Source of the DNA: Betaproteobacteria bacterium
Lineage (GTDB): Bacteria > Pseudomonadota > Gammaproteobacteria > Burkholderiales > SG8-41
NCBI GenBank assembly: GCA_028292225.1
Contig: JAQGMV010000443.1
Coordinates: 1-47,732, forward strand
DNA: 47,732 nt
Direction of reading: 5' to 3'
Part shown: piece by piece, positions 17,781 to 27,914 of the stretch
How positions within the stretch are numbered: position 1 is the first letter of the stretch
Layout of the letters: the number at the start of each line of letters is the position of its first letter
The notes under the pieces: generated by a model
Seen by the model: only the letters and a program-made list of their open reading frames with translations
Told to the model about the DNA's origin: nothing
Databases searched by the model: none
Program-made: the position numbers and the translations under genes

Positions 17781-17976
17781 AGTGGTGCCTTGAAGAGCGG
17801 CTCGTTGGCGTGCGCGTCGCAGGGGGCGCTGCGCAGGCCGACCGAGGGACTACTGGCACCGACCATGCAATCTCTGTAGAGGCCCTACGCGGAAGCGCAA
17901 GAGGGAGCCAGCCGGCAAACCGCGAGCACCAGTGCGAGCGATTGCACGACGCCGACGATGATTCCCCCGTGCGCGC

Positions 17977-20079
17977 TCAGGCGTCACTGACACTCTGCGA
18001 GAACCGCGACAGGTCCTCCTGATTCGGAAAAAACCATGGCCCGTAAGCCCGTACGTCGACGTCCGCGAGTGGGCCGAAGCGGCAGTTAGCGTATCGCGTA
18101 CGCCTTTTCTCGAGGTAATCCTCATGCGAGACTTCCGCGAAAGTCGCCAGATTCTCCTGCTTCGGAATCCAGTAGTCCCCGATCGCCAGATAGTCGATGT
18201 CCATGAACCCGAACGATTCGATCGCATCGAGCGGCGTATCGACAATCGCCTCGCCGTTCACGTTGAAGCTGGTGTTGATCACCATGGGCAATCCGGTCTG
18301 GCGCTCGAAGGCCTTGATGATCGCGTAAAAGTCGGCATTCTGTGCCGGCGTAACCGTCTGGACCCGCGCGGTGCCGTCGACGTGTACGACCGCAGGCACC
18401 ACTTTTGCGGTGCCTGGCTTCGCCCTCGCGATCAGCAGCATGAAAGGTGTATCGATCTCGACGTCGAAATACTCGTGCACGCGCTCGCGCAGGCACGCGG
18501 GAGCGAACGGCCGGAACTCTTCGCGATGCTTGACCCGGATGTTCAGTATGTCCTTCATTTCCGGAAACGCAGGATTGGCGAGGATAGAACGGTTGCCGAG
18601 CGCACGCGGCCCGAATTCGGCACCGCCGCGATAACGCGCAACGATCTTGCCTTGGGCGAGAGCGCCCGCAATTTCGTCGGCGATCGATTGCGGCTTTGAA
18701 TACTTCACTCCGGTCGCGCTGAGCGCCTGCTGAATTTCCTGCTCGACGCCCTCATAGCCGAAGTAGCAGCTGTAGATCCTGCCGCTGTCGGTCAACTTGC
18801 GCTGGAAGAGCTGGGCCTGCGCTGCGCCGACACTGGTGCCATCGTCTGCCGACGCGGGATATACAAAAACGTCATCGCAGACACCCGACTGGCGTATCGC
18901 TTCATTCATCAGGCCGTTGAGCCCGACTCCACCGGCGATCGCCAGCTTACGGCTTCCGGTGAGCGCGACGGCCTTTTCGGCGAGCCGCACGCCGAGCCGC
19001 TCGACTGCTTTCTGAGCCGACGCGGCGAGGTCGAAGTGCGCCTGAGAGAGCGGCGTCCCGGCAGCGCGGGGCGGCAGCAGCTCCGCGAACGCCTCTGAAA
19101 ACCGAAAACGGCGATGGCCCGAGTTACGCACGTCGCCTACGACGAAGTGCTCCGTCTCGAGCAGCCGCAGGCGGCCTTGGTCGTCGACCTCCATGCTTTT
19201 TTCCAGCAGTTCGTGGAAGCGCGGCTCGCCGTACGCCGACATGCCCATGACCTTGTACTCGTCACCGTGGTCGAAGCCGAGGTACCGTGTCACCGTAAGA
19301 TAGAACGAGCCGAGACTATGAGGCCAATACGACTGTGCAACAAGATCGAGAGCGTCTGGACGCGCACGATAGACGCTCGTCGTATCCGCCTCGCCCTGGC
19401 CGTCAATCACCAGGATCGCCGCTTCGGCGTAGCCGGAACCGAAATAAGCCGAGGCGGCGTGGCACACGTGATGATTCACGAACTGCACGCTTATGCCGGG
19501 GAACAGACCGGAGATGATGTCTCCGATTGTGCGGTACTTGATCCCGGAGTTCAGGTACCACGTGGCGCGGAATGCGATTTGCCGCGCTTCATCCTGCGAC
19601 ACGCCGGCATCGTGCATGGCGGATGCGAGAAAGCGTTGCGTGGCGTTGTCGTTTTCGAATGACAGCGGTACGGCCTCGGGAAAATAATCCAGCAGGGCCT
19701 TGAAAAGGCTGTCGGCCTTGTTGTCTGCGACGATGAGGCGGACCTCGTTCTGAAACGCCTTGGTCAGGTACTCAATGGGACTGAAGTTCACGGCGACCGA
19801 CGAAATTACGAATCCCAGCTTGCGTGCCGTGGTACAGCAGCGGTGGATCGCGCCGATCGGGAAGCGGCTTTCGTGCTTGACGTTCGAAAGGCGCTCTTCT
19901 GCGACGGCGTGAAGCACGGCGCCTGTGCGCGCACATACCAGCGCGGCCGAAGTGTCGTGAGTAAGCGCACCGATGCCAAGGATCGCCTGGGCCTTGCCTG
20001 CCGTCGCGGAGAATACGTCGGGGTACTGCTCGGTCAACGGAGTGATTTGTGCTTCAAACTTTTCGGGAAATATTTTCAT
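17977..20079 (-). CDS. Carbamoyltransferase (NodU/CmcH family)
   Basis: ILGIGALTHDTSAALV, AVAEERLSNVKHESRFP, VNHHVCHAASAYFGSGYAEAAILVIDGQGE, GGVGLNGLMNEAI, YRGGAEFGPRALGNRSILA, NTSFNVNGEAIVDTP. ATG at 20079 (MKIFPEKFEA). Confidence 0.93.
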   Translation of the reverse strand: MKIFPEKFEAQITPLTEQYPDVFSATAGKAQAILGIGALTHDTSAALVCARTGAVLHAVAEERLSNVKHESRFPIGAIHRCCTTARKLGFVISSVAVNFSPIEYLTKAFQNEVRLIVADNKADSLFKALLDYFPEAVPLSFENDNATQRFLASAMHDAGVSQDEARQIAFRATWYLNSGIKYRTIGDIISGLFPGISVQFVNHHVCHAASAYFGSGYAEAAILVIDGQGEADTTSVYRARPDALDLVAQSYWPHSLGSFYLTVTRYLGFDHGDEYKVMGMSAYGEPRFHELLEKSMEVDDQGRLRLLETEHFVVGDVRNSGHRRFRFSEAFAELLPPRAAGTPLSQAHFDLAASAQKAVERLGVRLAEKAVALTGSRKLAIAGGVGLNGLMNEAIRQSGVCDDVFVYPASADDGTSVGAAQAQLFQRKLTDSGRIYSCYFGYEGVEQEIQQALSATGVKYSKPQSIADEIAGALAQGKIVARYRGGAEFGPRALGNRSILANPAFPEMKDILNIRVKHREEFRPFAPACLRERVHEYFDVEIDTPFMLLIARAKPGTAKVVPAVVHVDGTARVQTVTPAQNADFYAIIKAFERQTGLPMVINTSFNVNGEAIVDTPLDAIESFGFMDIDYLAIGDYWIPKQENLATFAEVSHEDYLEKRRTRYANCRFGPLADVDVRAYGPWFFPNQEDLSRFSQSVSDA

Positions 20080-20202
20080 GGCGTTGGTCTGGTCATTGAC
20101 GGTGCGCGGCAGCCGCGAAATCGGCCCCACATCCGTAGCAATCGTTCAAGCATCGGGAACATGCCACACGACCGAGCACGACCCGGCCACGCGACACCAC
20201 GG

Positions 20203-20225
20203 GTGCGGGCGGCGAACGCCCGCAC
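20203..20225. terminator. Hairpin in the gap between CmcI-like and carbamoyltransferase genes
   Basis: GTGCGGGCG-GCGAA-CGCCCGCAC, perfect 9-bp stem just after the CmcI-like stop at 20237; no T tract on the minus strand. Confidence 0.35.
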
Positions 20226-20236
20226 GTTTGCTGCCG

Positions 20237-20974
20237 TTAGTTCACTCGTTTCAAGTAGCCGCCGCCTAGCGCTTCAGTAATCATCCCTTTCGCCGCCCTG
20301 CTCTCGTCAACAATGAACCGAGCGTTGGTCGCAAGGAACTGACGCATCGCGGTGAGAGGATTGTCTCCCACGTCCCAAGGCCTGTCGTCGTAATAACCCT
20401 TGGGGAAATACTCGATGAACGTGTCCGGCAGCACCAGGTACGAGCCCAGCGACACCAGGTCGTTATAAAGCTCCAGTTCCTTCAGGACGTGGTCATGAGT
20501 ATGGAGTGAGTCGAGCACGACGAGGACCCGCTTCTTGCCCGCTGCTGCGGCTTTCACCTTTGCCACGACGTCCGGAGCGACCGACGACCCCTCGATCAAA
20601 TCGATGCGGCGGAACATCGGATGCGCCTCGATCGCCTCACGGTTGTGCGCCCGGATGTCGATGTCGATCCCCAGGACTCGGCCATCACCGCCGAGGAGTT
20701 CCAGCATCGACGCGGAAAATATCAGACTGCCGCCGTGGGCGACTCCGGTCTCGATGATCAGGTCCGGTTTGACCTCCCAGATGATCTCCTGCAGCACTAC
20801 GATATCGTTGGGGAACTTGATGATCGGCCGGCCAAGCCATGTGAAATTATAGGTGAACTTGTATCGATCGGCGTGGATCATCCAGTCGAGCGACTTGCGC
20901 TTGAGGTCCTCGTCCTTCGCCATCTCGTCGATGGCTTGCGCGCGCTCTTTTTGGAACTGTTCAATGGGATTCAT
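20237..20974 (-). CDS. CmcI-like methyltransferase (cephalosporin hydroxylase / rhamnosyl O-methyltransferase family)
   Basis: TYNFTWLGRPIIKFPNDIVVLQEIIWEVKPDLIIETGVAHGGSLIFSASMLEL, VLGIDIDIRAHNREAIEAHP, VLVVLDSLHTHDHVLKELELY. Confidence 0.9.
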   Translation of the reverse strand: MNPIEQFQKERAQAIDEMAKDEDLKRKSLDWMIHADRYKFTYNFTWLGRPIIKFPNDIVVLQEIIWEVKPDLIIETGVAHGGSLIFSASMLELLGGDGRVLGIDIDIRAHNREAIEAHPMFRRIDLIEGSSVAPDVVAKVKAAAAGKKRVLVVLDSLHTHDHVLKELELYNDLVSLGSYLVLPDTFIEYFPKGYYDDRPWDVGDNPLTAMRQFLATNARFIVDESRAAKGMITEALGGGYLKRVN

Positions 20975-21903
20975 TCATTTCCTCTCAAGACCGTAAATAT
21001 GTCGGCGATCTCCGCCTCCAGGCTGCTCTTGTCCTCTACGCCGAGCCCCGCTTTCTCGAGCTTCGTCGCCTCCGCAATGAGGGACTGGGACTCGGCCGGC
21101 GCATCGGAGCGCACCTGCAGCGCACACGGCTTGCCGAAGGACCGCTCGTACACGGACTGTACCAGGCGCGCGACCTCGATGATTGTCGTGCTGCCGCCGC
21201 CACCGATGGTCAGCGTCTGACCAGAAAGTTTTTTGAAGTTCTCGGCGATAGCCACGGTTCTGCTCGCCAACGCGCGCACGCTTATAAAGTCGCGGTGCTG
21301 CTGCCCGGACGACTGAAGGGTGATAGATCCCTGCTCGAAGGCTTCCTTGCAGAAACAGCTCGGGACGAGGGACCAGCGGTCAATATCCCGGTGCAGCGGC
21401 GCTCCGTAAACGTTGGTCGGCCGCAGGATCACCGACTCTACCGCGCCGTTTCGGCTGAACATGCGCACGTATTCTTCAGCGAAAAAGTGCGTAATCCCGT
21501 AGTCGTTGCGGCACAACGCGGGGTCGTCTTCGCCGACGAAGCCCTCTCCAATCCCGAATACCTGGAACGTCGAAAAATAAATGAGGCGAGGAATGTCAGC
21601 AGCACGGCAGAATTCGAGACAGTTGCGCGTCCCACGAACGTTCACGTCGAGCGCAAAATCCGCGTCGGCACAATCGATGTCGTTGGCCGCTGCCGCGTGA
21701 ATCATCAGGTCATAGCGCGGAAACGCCGGTTCGGGCCAGGGATCGCGTATGTCCCAGCGGTGAAAAGCCACGGAACGACAGATATCTTCCAGATGGTCAG
21801 GTTTCCCGCGACTGACAACACCGACTTCGTGTCCGCGTCCCAGCAGTTCCGTAACAACGTAACTACCGATGTATCCGAACCCCCCTGTGACCAGCACTTT
21901 CAT
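20971..21903 (-). CDS. NAD-dependent epimerase/reductase of the CDP-sugar cassette
   Basis: MKVLVTGGFGYIGSYVVTELLGRGHEV, LIYFSTFQVFG, YGITHFFAEEYV; overlaps the upstream gene by 4 nt. Confidence 0.87.
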   Translation of the reverse strand: MKVLVTGGFGYIGSYVVTELLGRGHEVGVVSRGKPDHLEDICRSVAFHRWDIRDPWPEPAFPRYDLMIHAAAANDIDCADADFALDVNVRGTRNCLEFCRAADIPRLIYFSTFQVFGIGEGFVGEDDPALCRNDYGITHFFAEEYVRMFSRNGAVESVILRPTNVYGAPLHRDIDRWSLVPSCFCKEAFEQGSITLQSSGQQHRDFISVRALASRTVAIAENFKKLSGQTLTIGGGGSTTIIEVARLVQSVYERSFGKPCALQVRSDAPAESQSLIAEATKLEKAGLGVEDKSSLEAEIADIFTVLRGNE

Positions 21904-22430
21904 GCGACGAAATCGGGGTACGCAGCGTCCTTATCGGACATTATGGGATCGATGATCGGCCAGTCGATGCCGAAAAATGGGTCGTTCCAGCGAATTCCGC
22001 CCTCGTCGCCGGGGCTGTAGAAATTCGAGACCTGGTAGGTCACGTGGCAATCATCCTCAAGCGTGACGAAGCCGTGAGCGAATCCCTCGGGCACATAGAG
22101 CAGGCGGTTATCGTCGCGCGCGAGCTCGATCTTCAGATGTTTGCCGAAGGTAGGCGAGCTTCGGCGCACATCGATGATCACGTCGAGGATGCGACCAGCT
22201 GTGACCCGCACCAGCTTGACCTCCGCAGCTTGGCCGCGCTGGAAATGCATGCCTCTGAGAGTGCCCTTCCTGTTGGACCTCGACACATTCGTTTGGACGA
22301 AATCCGTCTTAAATCCAGCGCTTTCGAACTCACGCGCACAGAAAGTGCGTGCGAAAGCGCCGCGGTGGTCGGAATGTGCTTCGAGCTCGATGATAAAGGC
22401 CCCTTCGAGGGGCGTAGGGCGGAATTTCAT
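21900..22430 (-). CDS. rfbC: dTDP-4-dehydrorhamnose 3,5-epimerase-like (RmlC family)
   Basis: DHRGAFARTFCAREFESAG, VQTNVSRSNRKGTLRGMHFQRG, EVKLVRVTAGRILDVIIDVR, LLYVPEGFAHGF. Confidence 0.9.
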   Translation of the reverse strand: MKFRPTPLEGAFIIELEAHSDHRGAFARTFCAREFESAGFKTDFVQTNVSRSNRKGTLRGMHFQRGQAAEVKLVRVTAGRILDVIIDVRRSSPTFGKHLKIELARDDNRLLYVPEGFAHGFVTLEDDCHVTYQVSNFYSPGDEGGIRWNDPFFGIDWPIIDPIMSDKDAAYPDFVA

Positions 22431-22542
22431 GCGCGCGCTGAGCCCGGCCGCAAGACCCGGATCGTCGCCGATACCGGCATTCCACCGTTGCGATACCGCT
22501 GAGGGAATTCAGCGCCTCTGTGCTGGCCGTGACTTGAATGCA

Positions 22543-23601
22543 TCATGCTTGAAGTAATCCGGCGTATTGGTTGATTTGTTCCCGTACGAGGGTGCCGGCG
22601 TCCCGTCCCTCATCGTACGCCGCATACCATTGTGCGGTCCACGAGAGCGCGTCCCCGAGGTTCAGGCGGGCCGCCCAACCCAGCAGCGAGCGCGCTTTCG
22701 AGCAATCTAGCTTGAGGTAGTGCGCCTCGTGCGGATGCGCAGAGGGATCTATCTCCCACCGCAGTCCACGCCGCGATGCAGCGATTTCCCGTGCTATCCA
22801 TTCGACAGGTTTGGCATCCTCGTCTCGGGGACCGAAATTCCACGCCCCCCCATAAACATTGCCTTCACGACACAATCTTTCTGCGAGCAGCAAATAGCCC
22901 GAGAGTGGATCGAGCACGTGTTGCCAGGGCCGAACGGCTTTCGGGTTACGCAGACGCAGGGGGGTTTTGGCCGCCGCAGCGCGCATCATGTCTGGTATGA
23001 GCCGATCTTTCGCCCAGTCGCCGCCGCCGATCACATTCCCTGCACGCGCGCTGGCTACCGCGATGCCTTCGGTCAGGAAAGAACTGCGGTACGCGCTCGT
23101 CACGAGCTCCGCACAGGCCTTGCTGCTTGAATAGGGATCATGCCCGCCGAGAGGCTCATCCTCGCGATAGCCCCAGACCCACTCGCGGTTCTCATAACAC
23201 TTGTCGCTGGTTACGATGACTACCGCTTTGACACCGCCGGCGTGCCGCACGGCCTCCAGCAGATTGACGGTGCCCATTACATTCGTTTCATAGGTCTCGC
23301 GCGGATGGTCGTAGGACTCCCGAACGAGCGACTGCGCAGCGAGATGAAAGACCACTTCCGGACACGATTCTGCAAGAGCGGCCCTCAGTGGCTCGAACTC
23401 GCGGACGTCCCCCGCTATCGAAGCCATGCCCTTCTCGATCCGCGCGCCCTCGAAAAGGCTGGGCGTCGTAGGCGGCGGCAGCGAATATCCCGTCATGTGC
23501 GCGCCCAAGCCCTGCAGCCAGCAGGAAAGCCAGCTGCCCTTAAAGCCGGTATGTCCGGTCACAAAGACGCGCTTCGCACGCCAAAAACCGGCGTCCGTCA
23601 C
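22543..23601 (-). CDS. rfbG: CDP-glucose 4,6-dehydratase
   Basis: [99 protein letters not shown] at 23601 overlaps the rfbF stop. Confidence 0.92.
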   Translation of the reverse strand: MTDAGFWRAKRVFVTGHTGFKGSWLSCWLQGLGAHMTGYSLPPPTTPSLFEGARIEKGMASIAGDVREFEPLRAALAESCPEVVFHLAAQSLVRESYDHPRETYETNVMGTVNLLEAVRHAGGVKAVVIVTSDKCYENREWVWGYREDEPLGGHDPYSSSKACAELVTSAYRSSFLTEGIAVASARAGNVIGGGDWAKDRLIPDMMRAAAAKTPLRLRNPKAVRPWQHVLDPLSGYLLLAERLCREGNVYGGAWNFGPRDEDAKPVEWIAREIAASRRGLRWEIDPSAHPHEAHYLKLDCSKARSLLGWAARLNLGDALSWTAQWYAAYDEGRDAGTLVREQINQYAGLLQA

Positions 23602-24365
23602 CACGCTTTCCAGGGTGCCATGCCGCTGTCCCACAGAGCTTCGAGGTGATTTTTTTCCCGCAACGTATCCATCGGTTGCCAAAAGCCGCGATGCTGGAAA
23701 GCCACGAGCTGCTTCTCCTTCGCCAACACCTCTAGCGGCGCCGCTTCCCACGGCGTTGTGTCGCCGTCGATATAGTCGATCACCTTCGGCGACAGAACGA
23801 AGAAGCCGCCGTTAATCCAGCCTCCATCGCCTTGCGGCTTTTCCAGAAAACCCCTGACGACGCCGCCGTCGAGCTCGAGCGAGCCGTAGCGACCGGGCGG
23901 CTGGACACCGGTAACAGTGGCAAGCTTCCCGTGTTGCTTGTGGAATGCCACCAGCGCTGTCATGTCGACGTCAGACAGCCCATCTCCGTACGTAAAACAG
24001 AAATCTTCACCGTCAAGAAAGTGCGCCACCCGTTTCAAGCGCCCGCCGGTCATCGTGTGCTCGCCCGTGTCGACAAGAGTCACCCGCCAAGGTTCTGCGT
24101 GATTATGGTGTACTTCCATATGGTTGTGCTTCATGTCGAAGGAGACATCCGACATATGCAGGAAGTAGTTGGCGAAGTACTCCTTGATCATGTAGCCCTT
24201 GTAACCCAGGCAGATCACGAAATCATGGATGCCGTGCGCCGAGTAAATCTTCAGGACATGCCAAAGTATCGGCTTGCCACCGATCTCGACCATCGGCTTC
24301 GGACGCACAGACGTCTCTTCACTGATACGCGTACCCAGACCACCGGCAAGTATGACGGCTTTCAT
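23598..24365 (-). CDS. rfbF: Glucose-1-phosphate cytidylyltransferase
   Basis: [91 protein letters not shown]. Confidence 0.95.
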   Translation of the reverse strand: MKAVILAGGLGTRISEETSVRPKPMVEIGGKPILWHVLKIYSAHGIHDFVICLGYKGYMIKEYFANYFLHMSDVSFDMKHNHMEVHHNHAEPWRVTLVDTGEHTMTGGRLKRVAHFLDGEDFCFTYGDGLSDVDMTALVAFHKQHGKLATVTGVQPPGRYGSLELDGGVVRGFLEKPQGDGGWINGGFFVLSPKVIDYIDGDTTPWEAAPLEVLAKEKQLVAFQHRGFWQPMDTLREKNHLEALWDSGMAPWKAW

Positions 24366-24470
24366 TATTGCGACACCACGGGATGACAGGGGGTTATTTC
24401 AACCGCTGGGCTAGTACATGGCGCACTACGCCAGCCCGGAGGGCCGAACTATACACTTTGTTTGGAGAAA

Positions 24471-25739
24471 TTAGGAAGTTACGCGATTTTGGCCATCGGC
24501 CGACAAGCTCTCGTTGTGTGGCTCAGAACGCCCGCGACATGAGGGCTCGCGTTGCTTGTCCATGGCGAGTAATACCCAAGCCGGCGGGAACGCATGAGAA
24601 TAGCCGAAACACAAATACAGCAAGGCAAAAAACTTGTTCACGAACGGCGCGGAGCTGGCGCTGAAAAACAAATAACCGAGGAAAACGACACCGAACGCCC
24701 CGTAGGCTGTGAGAGCCCAGGCCATCCCGGAATTCGCGGCGCCGGTGGCTGACAGCGACACCAGGGCGCTGTTCACGTTCGCGGCGCCGACGCCGAGCGG
24801 ATATTCACCGAGCGCCTGTATACCGGCGGACAACGAGCGAATGCGCGCCATCATCGACCAATCCGAGCTGACGTCTCCGCCGGCGAGCAGCAAGAGTGCC
24901 TGCATACCCCTGCCGAGATTCACCGTTGGAACGCGCTCAATCAGGCTAACGATCGCATCGGCGAACGGCAACAGCAGGGATGCGACGACCAACGCCAGTG
25001 CTACGAGCAATTTCGGCCGACGCGACGCGAGGAAGAAGAGGTAGATCAGCGAGTATGCGTAGCCCGCTCCCGACTTCGATACCACGATCATGGAGAAGAT
25101 CATCGCCGCAATCGCGATGGCACGAGGCCCGCGGATCTGTCCCGCCCGGTAGAAGTATTCGGTGACGATGAGAAAAAATACGAGCAGTCCTCCGAAAAGC
25201 CCGGGCTCGGTCGCGAATGTCAGCACACCACGAAAACCGAAGGGGTCATCCATCGAAAGGTTCAGGCCGCGCACGAAAAGCTGTTGGATCGGAAGGAAAA
25301 CACCGGGAGACAGCAGCAGCAGGATCGTCCAGACGAAGTAGATGACTATGACTGCCTGAAAGAGCGGGTAATTCAGGCTGGACATCTTGTCTTTGGCGAC
25401 GACGAACACTATGACCCCTGCGGGAAGTGCAAGGTACTTCCCGACATCGAGATCAGAGATCTCACCGGAGAAAGGCGATATGAAAAGGAGCGCAAGTACA
25501 GCCGGCACGAGGACGTAAAGCTCGCTGCGTTTCAGTTTGCCGGGAAGCAACCGCTCCCACAGCAGGATCAGCAAGGCGAAGCCCACCGCGAGGGGCTGGG
25601 TGTCCGTGGCAGCCGGCAAAGGCGACGCAAAGGGAAAAAACACCGCCAGAAAGAACGCGCTGATCAGCCAGCGCGGCGCGATAAAAGAGGGCACTCGGGG
25701 GGGCTGGCCTGCATGATTAGGCATTACTTGGGTGCTCAT
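24471..25739 (-). CDS. Multi-pass membrane protein, probable Wzy O-antigen/capsule polymerase
   Basis: About 10 hydrophobic segments with a large loop; the only polymerase-like protein in a Wzx/Wzz locus. ATG at 25739 (MSTQVMPNHAG). Confidence 0.65.
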   Translation of the reverse strand: MSTQVMPNHAGQPPRVPSFIAPRWLISAFFLAVFFPFASPLPAATDTQPLAVGFALLILLWERLLPGKLKRSELYVLVPAVLALLFISPFSGEISDLDVGKYLALPAGVIVFVVAKDKMSSLNYPLFQAVIVIYFVWTILLLLSPGVFLPIQQLFVRGLNLSMDDPFGFRGVLTFATEPGLFGGLLVFFLIVTEYFYRAGQIRGPRAIAIAAMIFSMIVVSKSGAGYAYSLIYLFFLASRRPKLLVALALVVASLLLPFADAIVSLIERVPTVNLGRGMQALLLLAGGDVSSDWSMMARIRSLSAGIQALGEYPLGVGAANVNSALVSLSATGAANSGMAWALTAYGAFGVVFLGYLFFSASSAPFVNKFFALLYLCFGYSHAFPPAWVLLAMDKQREPSCRGRSEPHNESLSADGQNRVTS

Positions 25740-25890
25740 CCGGCGTGCCTCGATTCGATGTGCAACGCGCTCGTGCACCAGAGGAATAAGCTCTCGTAAC
25801 TCACGTCACAGATGTGGCACACTCCGCAGTCGAAGAAATGCCCCTGGCAGTATTTAGAAACGCAATTTTATCAATTCCGGCAGGTGTCCT

Positions 25891-26904
25891 GTGAAATCAT
25901 GTGTGATCGGGGTCGGCCGTATGGGTCGGCGTCATGTACAAGTGCTGCAGAATCTCGGGCACGATGTACAAGGAATTTTCGACCCTTCCCCTGATGCCGT
26001 TGCAACGTCGCTCAAAGAGAACGCGCTCGCGCCCGCCGCCGCATTCCGCAGGGTCGAAGACATGCTCCGCCAAGTACGGCCCGATCTCGTCGTCGTCGCA
26101 TCGACGGCCCCGAGCCACTGTGAGTACGTCTGCATGGCCGCAGCCGCGGGCGTGCGCTATGTCTTATGCGAGAAGCCGATGGCGGTGTCGCTCGCAGAGT
26201 GCGACCGGATGATCGAGGCGTGCGCGCAATCCGGCTCCATGCTCGGCGTCAACCACCAGATGCGCTTTATGGAGCAGTACACGTTCGTGAAGCAGCTTGC
26301 GGTCTCAGCCGCATTCGACGGACTGCGCAGCATTGTCCTCGCCGCCGGCAATTTCGGCCTCGCAATGAATGGATCTCACTATTTCGAGATGCTGCGCTTC
26401 ATGGCCGACGACGAAATTGCCTCGGTGTCGTCCTGGCTCGATTCGACGATAGTACCGAATCCTCGCGGACCGCAATACCAGGATCGTTCAGGCCAATTGC
26501 GAGCGGTGACTGACTCGGGCGTCAGGCTCTATATGGACGTCGGGGGTGACCAGGGCCACGGCATTCAGCTTATCTACAACTGCCGGCTGGGCCAGATCTT
26601 CGTCGACGAGATCAGCGGCTACACGCGCTTTGTCCATAGAGAAAGCGCTTATGCCGATCTGCCAACGACGCGCTATGGAATGCCTGCGGTAGAAACGATA
26701 CGCAGCATCGCCCCGACGGACGTGATCGGGCCCACCGAATCGATGTGGCGCGCGATGATCTCGGGTGAGTCCTTCCCGGACGGTGCCGCGGGACGTCACG
26801 TCGTGGCGGCGCTGGTCGCAGCTCATCTCTCCGGCGAAGCGGGAGGCAAGGCAGCGACGCTTGACGAGGCCTTGCCCCGGGACCGCGTCTTCCCCTGGGC
26901 CTGA
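25891..26904 (+). CDS. Gfo/Idh/MocA family oxidoreductase
   Basis: MKSCVIGVGRMGRRHVQVLQNLGHDVQGIFD, VVVASTAPSHCEYVCMAAAAGVRYVLCEKPMAVSLAECDRMI, GVNHQMRF. Confidence 0.9.
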   Translation: MKSCVIGVGRMGRRHVQVLQNLGHDVQGIFDPSPDAVATSLKENALAPAAAFRRVEDMLRQVRPDLVVVASTAPSHCEYVCMAAAAGVRYVLCEKPMAVSLAECDRMIEACAQSGSMLGVNHQMRFMEQYTFVKQLAVSAAFDGLRSIVLAAGNFGLAMNGSHYFEMLRFMADDEIASVSSWLDSTIVPNPRGPQYQDRSGQLRAVTDSGVRLYMDVGGDQGHGIQLIYNCRLGQIFVDEISGYTRFVHRESAYADLPTTRYGMPAVETIRSIAPTDVIGPTESMWRAMISGESFPDGAAGRHVVAALVAAHLSGEAGGKAATLDEALPRDRVFPWA

Positions 26905-26909
26905 GTCGA

Positions 26910-27878
26910 ATGGCGAAGACGATGAACGAAGAGCTCGGAGTCGCCATCATCGGCGCGGGCTACATGGCGCAGGAGCACGCTCGCGCATTCGCAGGCATGG
27001 ATGGCGTCCGGCTCTCCGCAGTTTTCAGCCGCTCGCCGGCGCGCGCAAGTGCCCTCGCGGCCGCTTACCCCGGGATGCTGGTCTGCAATTCGGTCAAGGG
27101 GCTATGGGAGCAGTCCCGAGCCGATCTCGTCGTCGTGACGGTCAACGAACTCGCGATGCTCGAGGTTGCCAAGGCGTGTTTCGCGTTCCCATGGACGGTT
27201 CTGCTCGAAAAGCCCGCGGGCTACGATCTTGAGAACGCCGGAGCCATCTTGAACGCGGCCCGGAGCGCCGGCGCACGTGCTTTCGTCGCGTTCAATCGCC
27301 GGGCGTATTCGAGCACCCGGGGCGCGCTCGACCGTCTGGCGAAGATCGACGGCCCGCGCTTCATCAGGGTCCTGGACCAGCAGGACCAGGCCGAAGCACT
27401 GAACGTGTACAAGTTCCCGGAGACGGTGGTCCGCAACTATATGTATGCCAACTCCATACACGTCATCGACTACCTGCGCGTCTTCGGCCGCGGCGAAATC
27501 ACCCGGGTGACGCCCGTGGCGGCGTGGACACCCGAGTCACCTGGCGTCGTCCTCTCCAAGGTCGAGTTCTCGAGCGGAGACATCGGTCTTTACGAAGGAA
27601 TCTGGAACGGGCCGGGTCCCTGGTCGGTCATAGTGAGCACTGCGCAGGAACGCCTCGAAATGCGGCCGCTCGAGCAACTTACCGTGCAGTTGCGGGGGGA
27701 AAGGCGTGCCATGCAGCAGCCGCTCGATCCGGCCGATACCGAGTACAAGCCCGGATTGCGATATCAAGCACTCCAGGCGATCCGTGCCGCACGCGGCGAC
27801 AACGCGAACCTTGCGACCCTCGAGGACTCGTGGTGCTCGATGAAGCTCGTCGCCGATATCTTCGGGCTCTCGAGCTGA
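26910..27878 (+). CDS. Gfo/Idh/MocA family oxidoreductase (second, tandem)
   Basis: LGVAIIGAGYMAQEHARAFAGMDGVRLSAVFSRSPARA, VLLEKPAGYDLENAGAIL, FVAFNRRAYSST. Confidence 0.88.
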   Translation: MAKTMNEELGVAIIGAGYMAQEHARAFAGMDGVRLSAVFSRSPARASALAAAYPGMLVCNSVKGLWEQSRADLVVVTVNELAMLEVAKACFAFPWTVLLEKPAGYDLENAGAILNAARSAGARAFVAFNRRAYSSTRGALDRLAKIDGPRFIRVLDQQDQAEALNVYKFPETVVRNYMYANSIHVIDYLRVFGRGEITRVTPVAAWTPESPGVVLSKVEFSSGDIGLYEGIWNGPGPWSVIVSTAQERLEMRPLEQLTVQLRGERRAMQQPLDPADTEYKPGLRYQALQAIRAARGDNANLATLEDSWCSMKLVADIFGLSS

Positions 27879-27914
27879 ATCGCAGCGTGGCTGCTGGACA
27901 GCCGCCGCGTGCGA

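Noticed and set aside
17885-17947. Tiny minus-strand hydrophobic ORF (GTG; VQSLALVLAVCRLAPSCASA) after the carbamoyltransferase
   Set aside because: Only 20 codons, no RBS; carbamoyltransferase clusters can carry small membrane proteins, but this is too short to support.
25800-25890. Possible sigma-54 promoter (TGGCAC...GCAG) upstream of the plus-strand oxidoreductases
   Set aside because: Spacing between GG and GC elements is wrong for a -24/-12 site.
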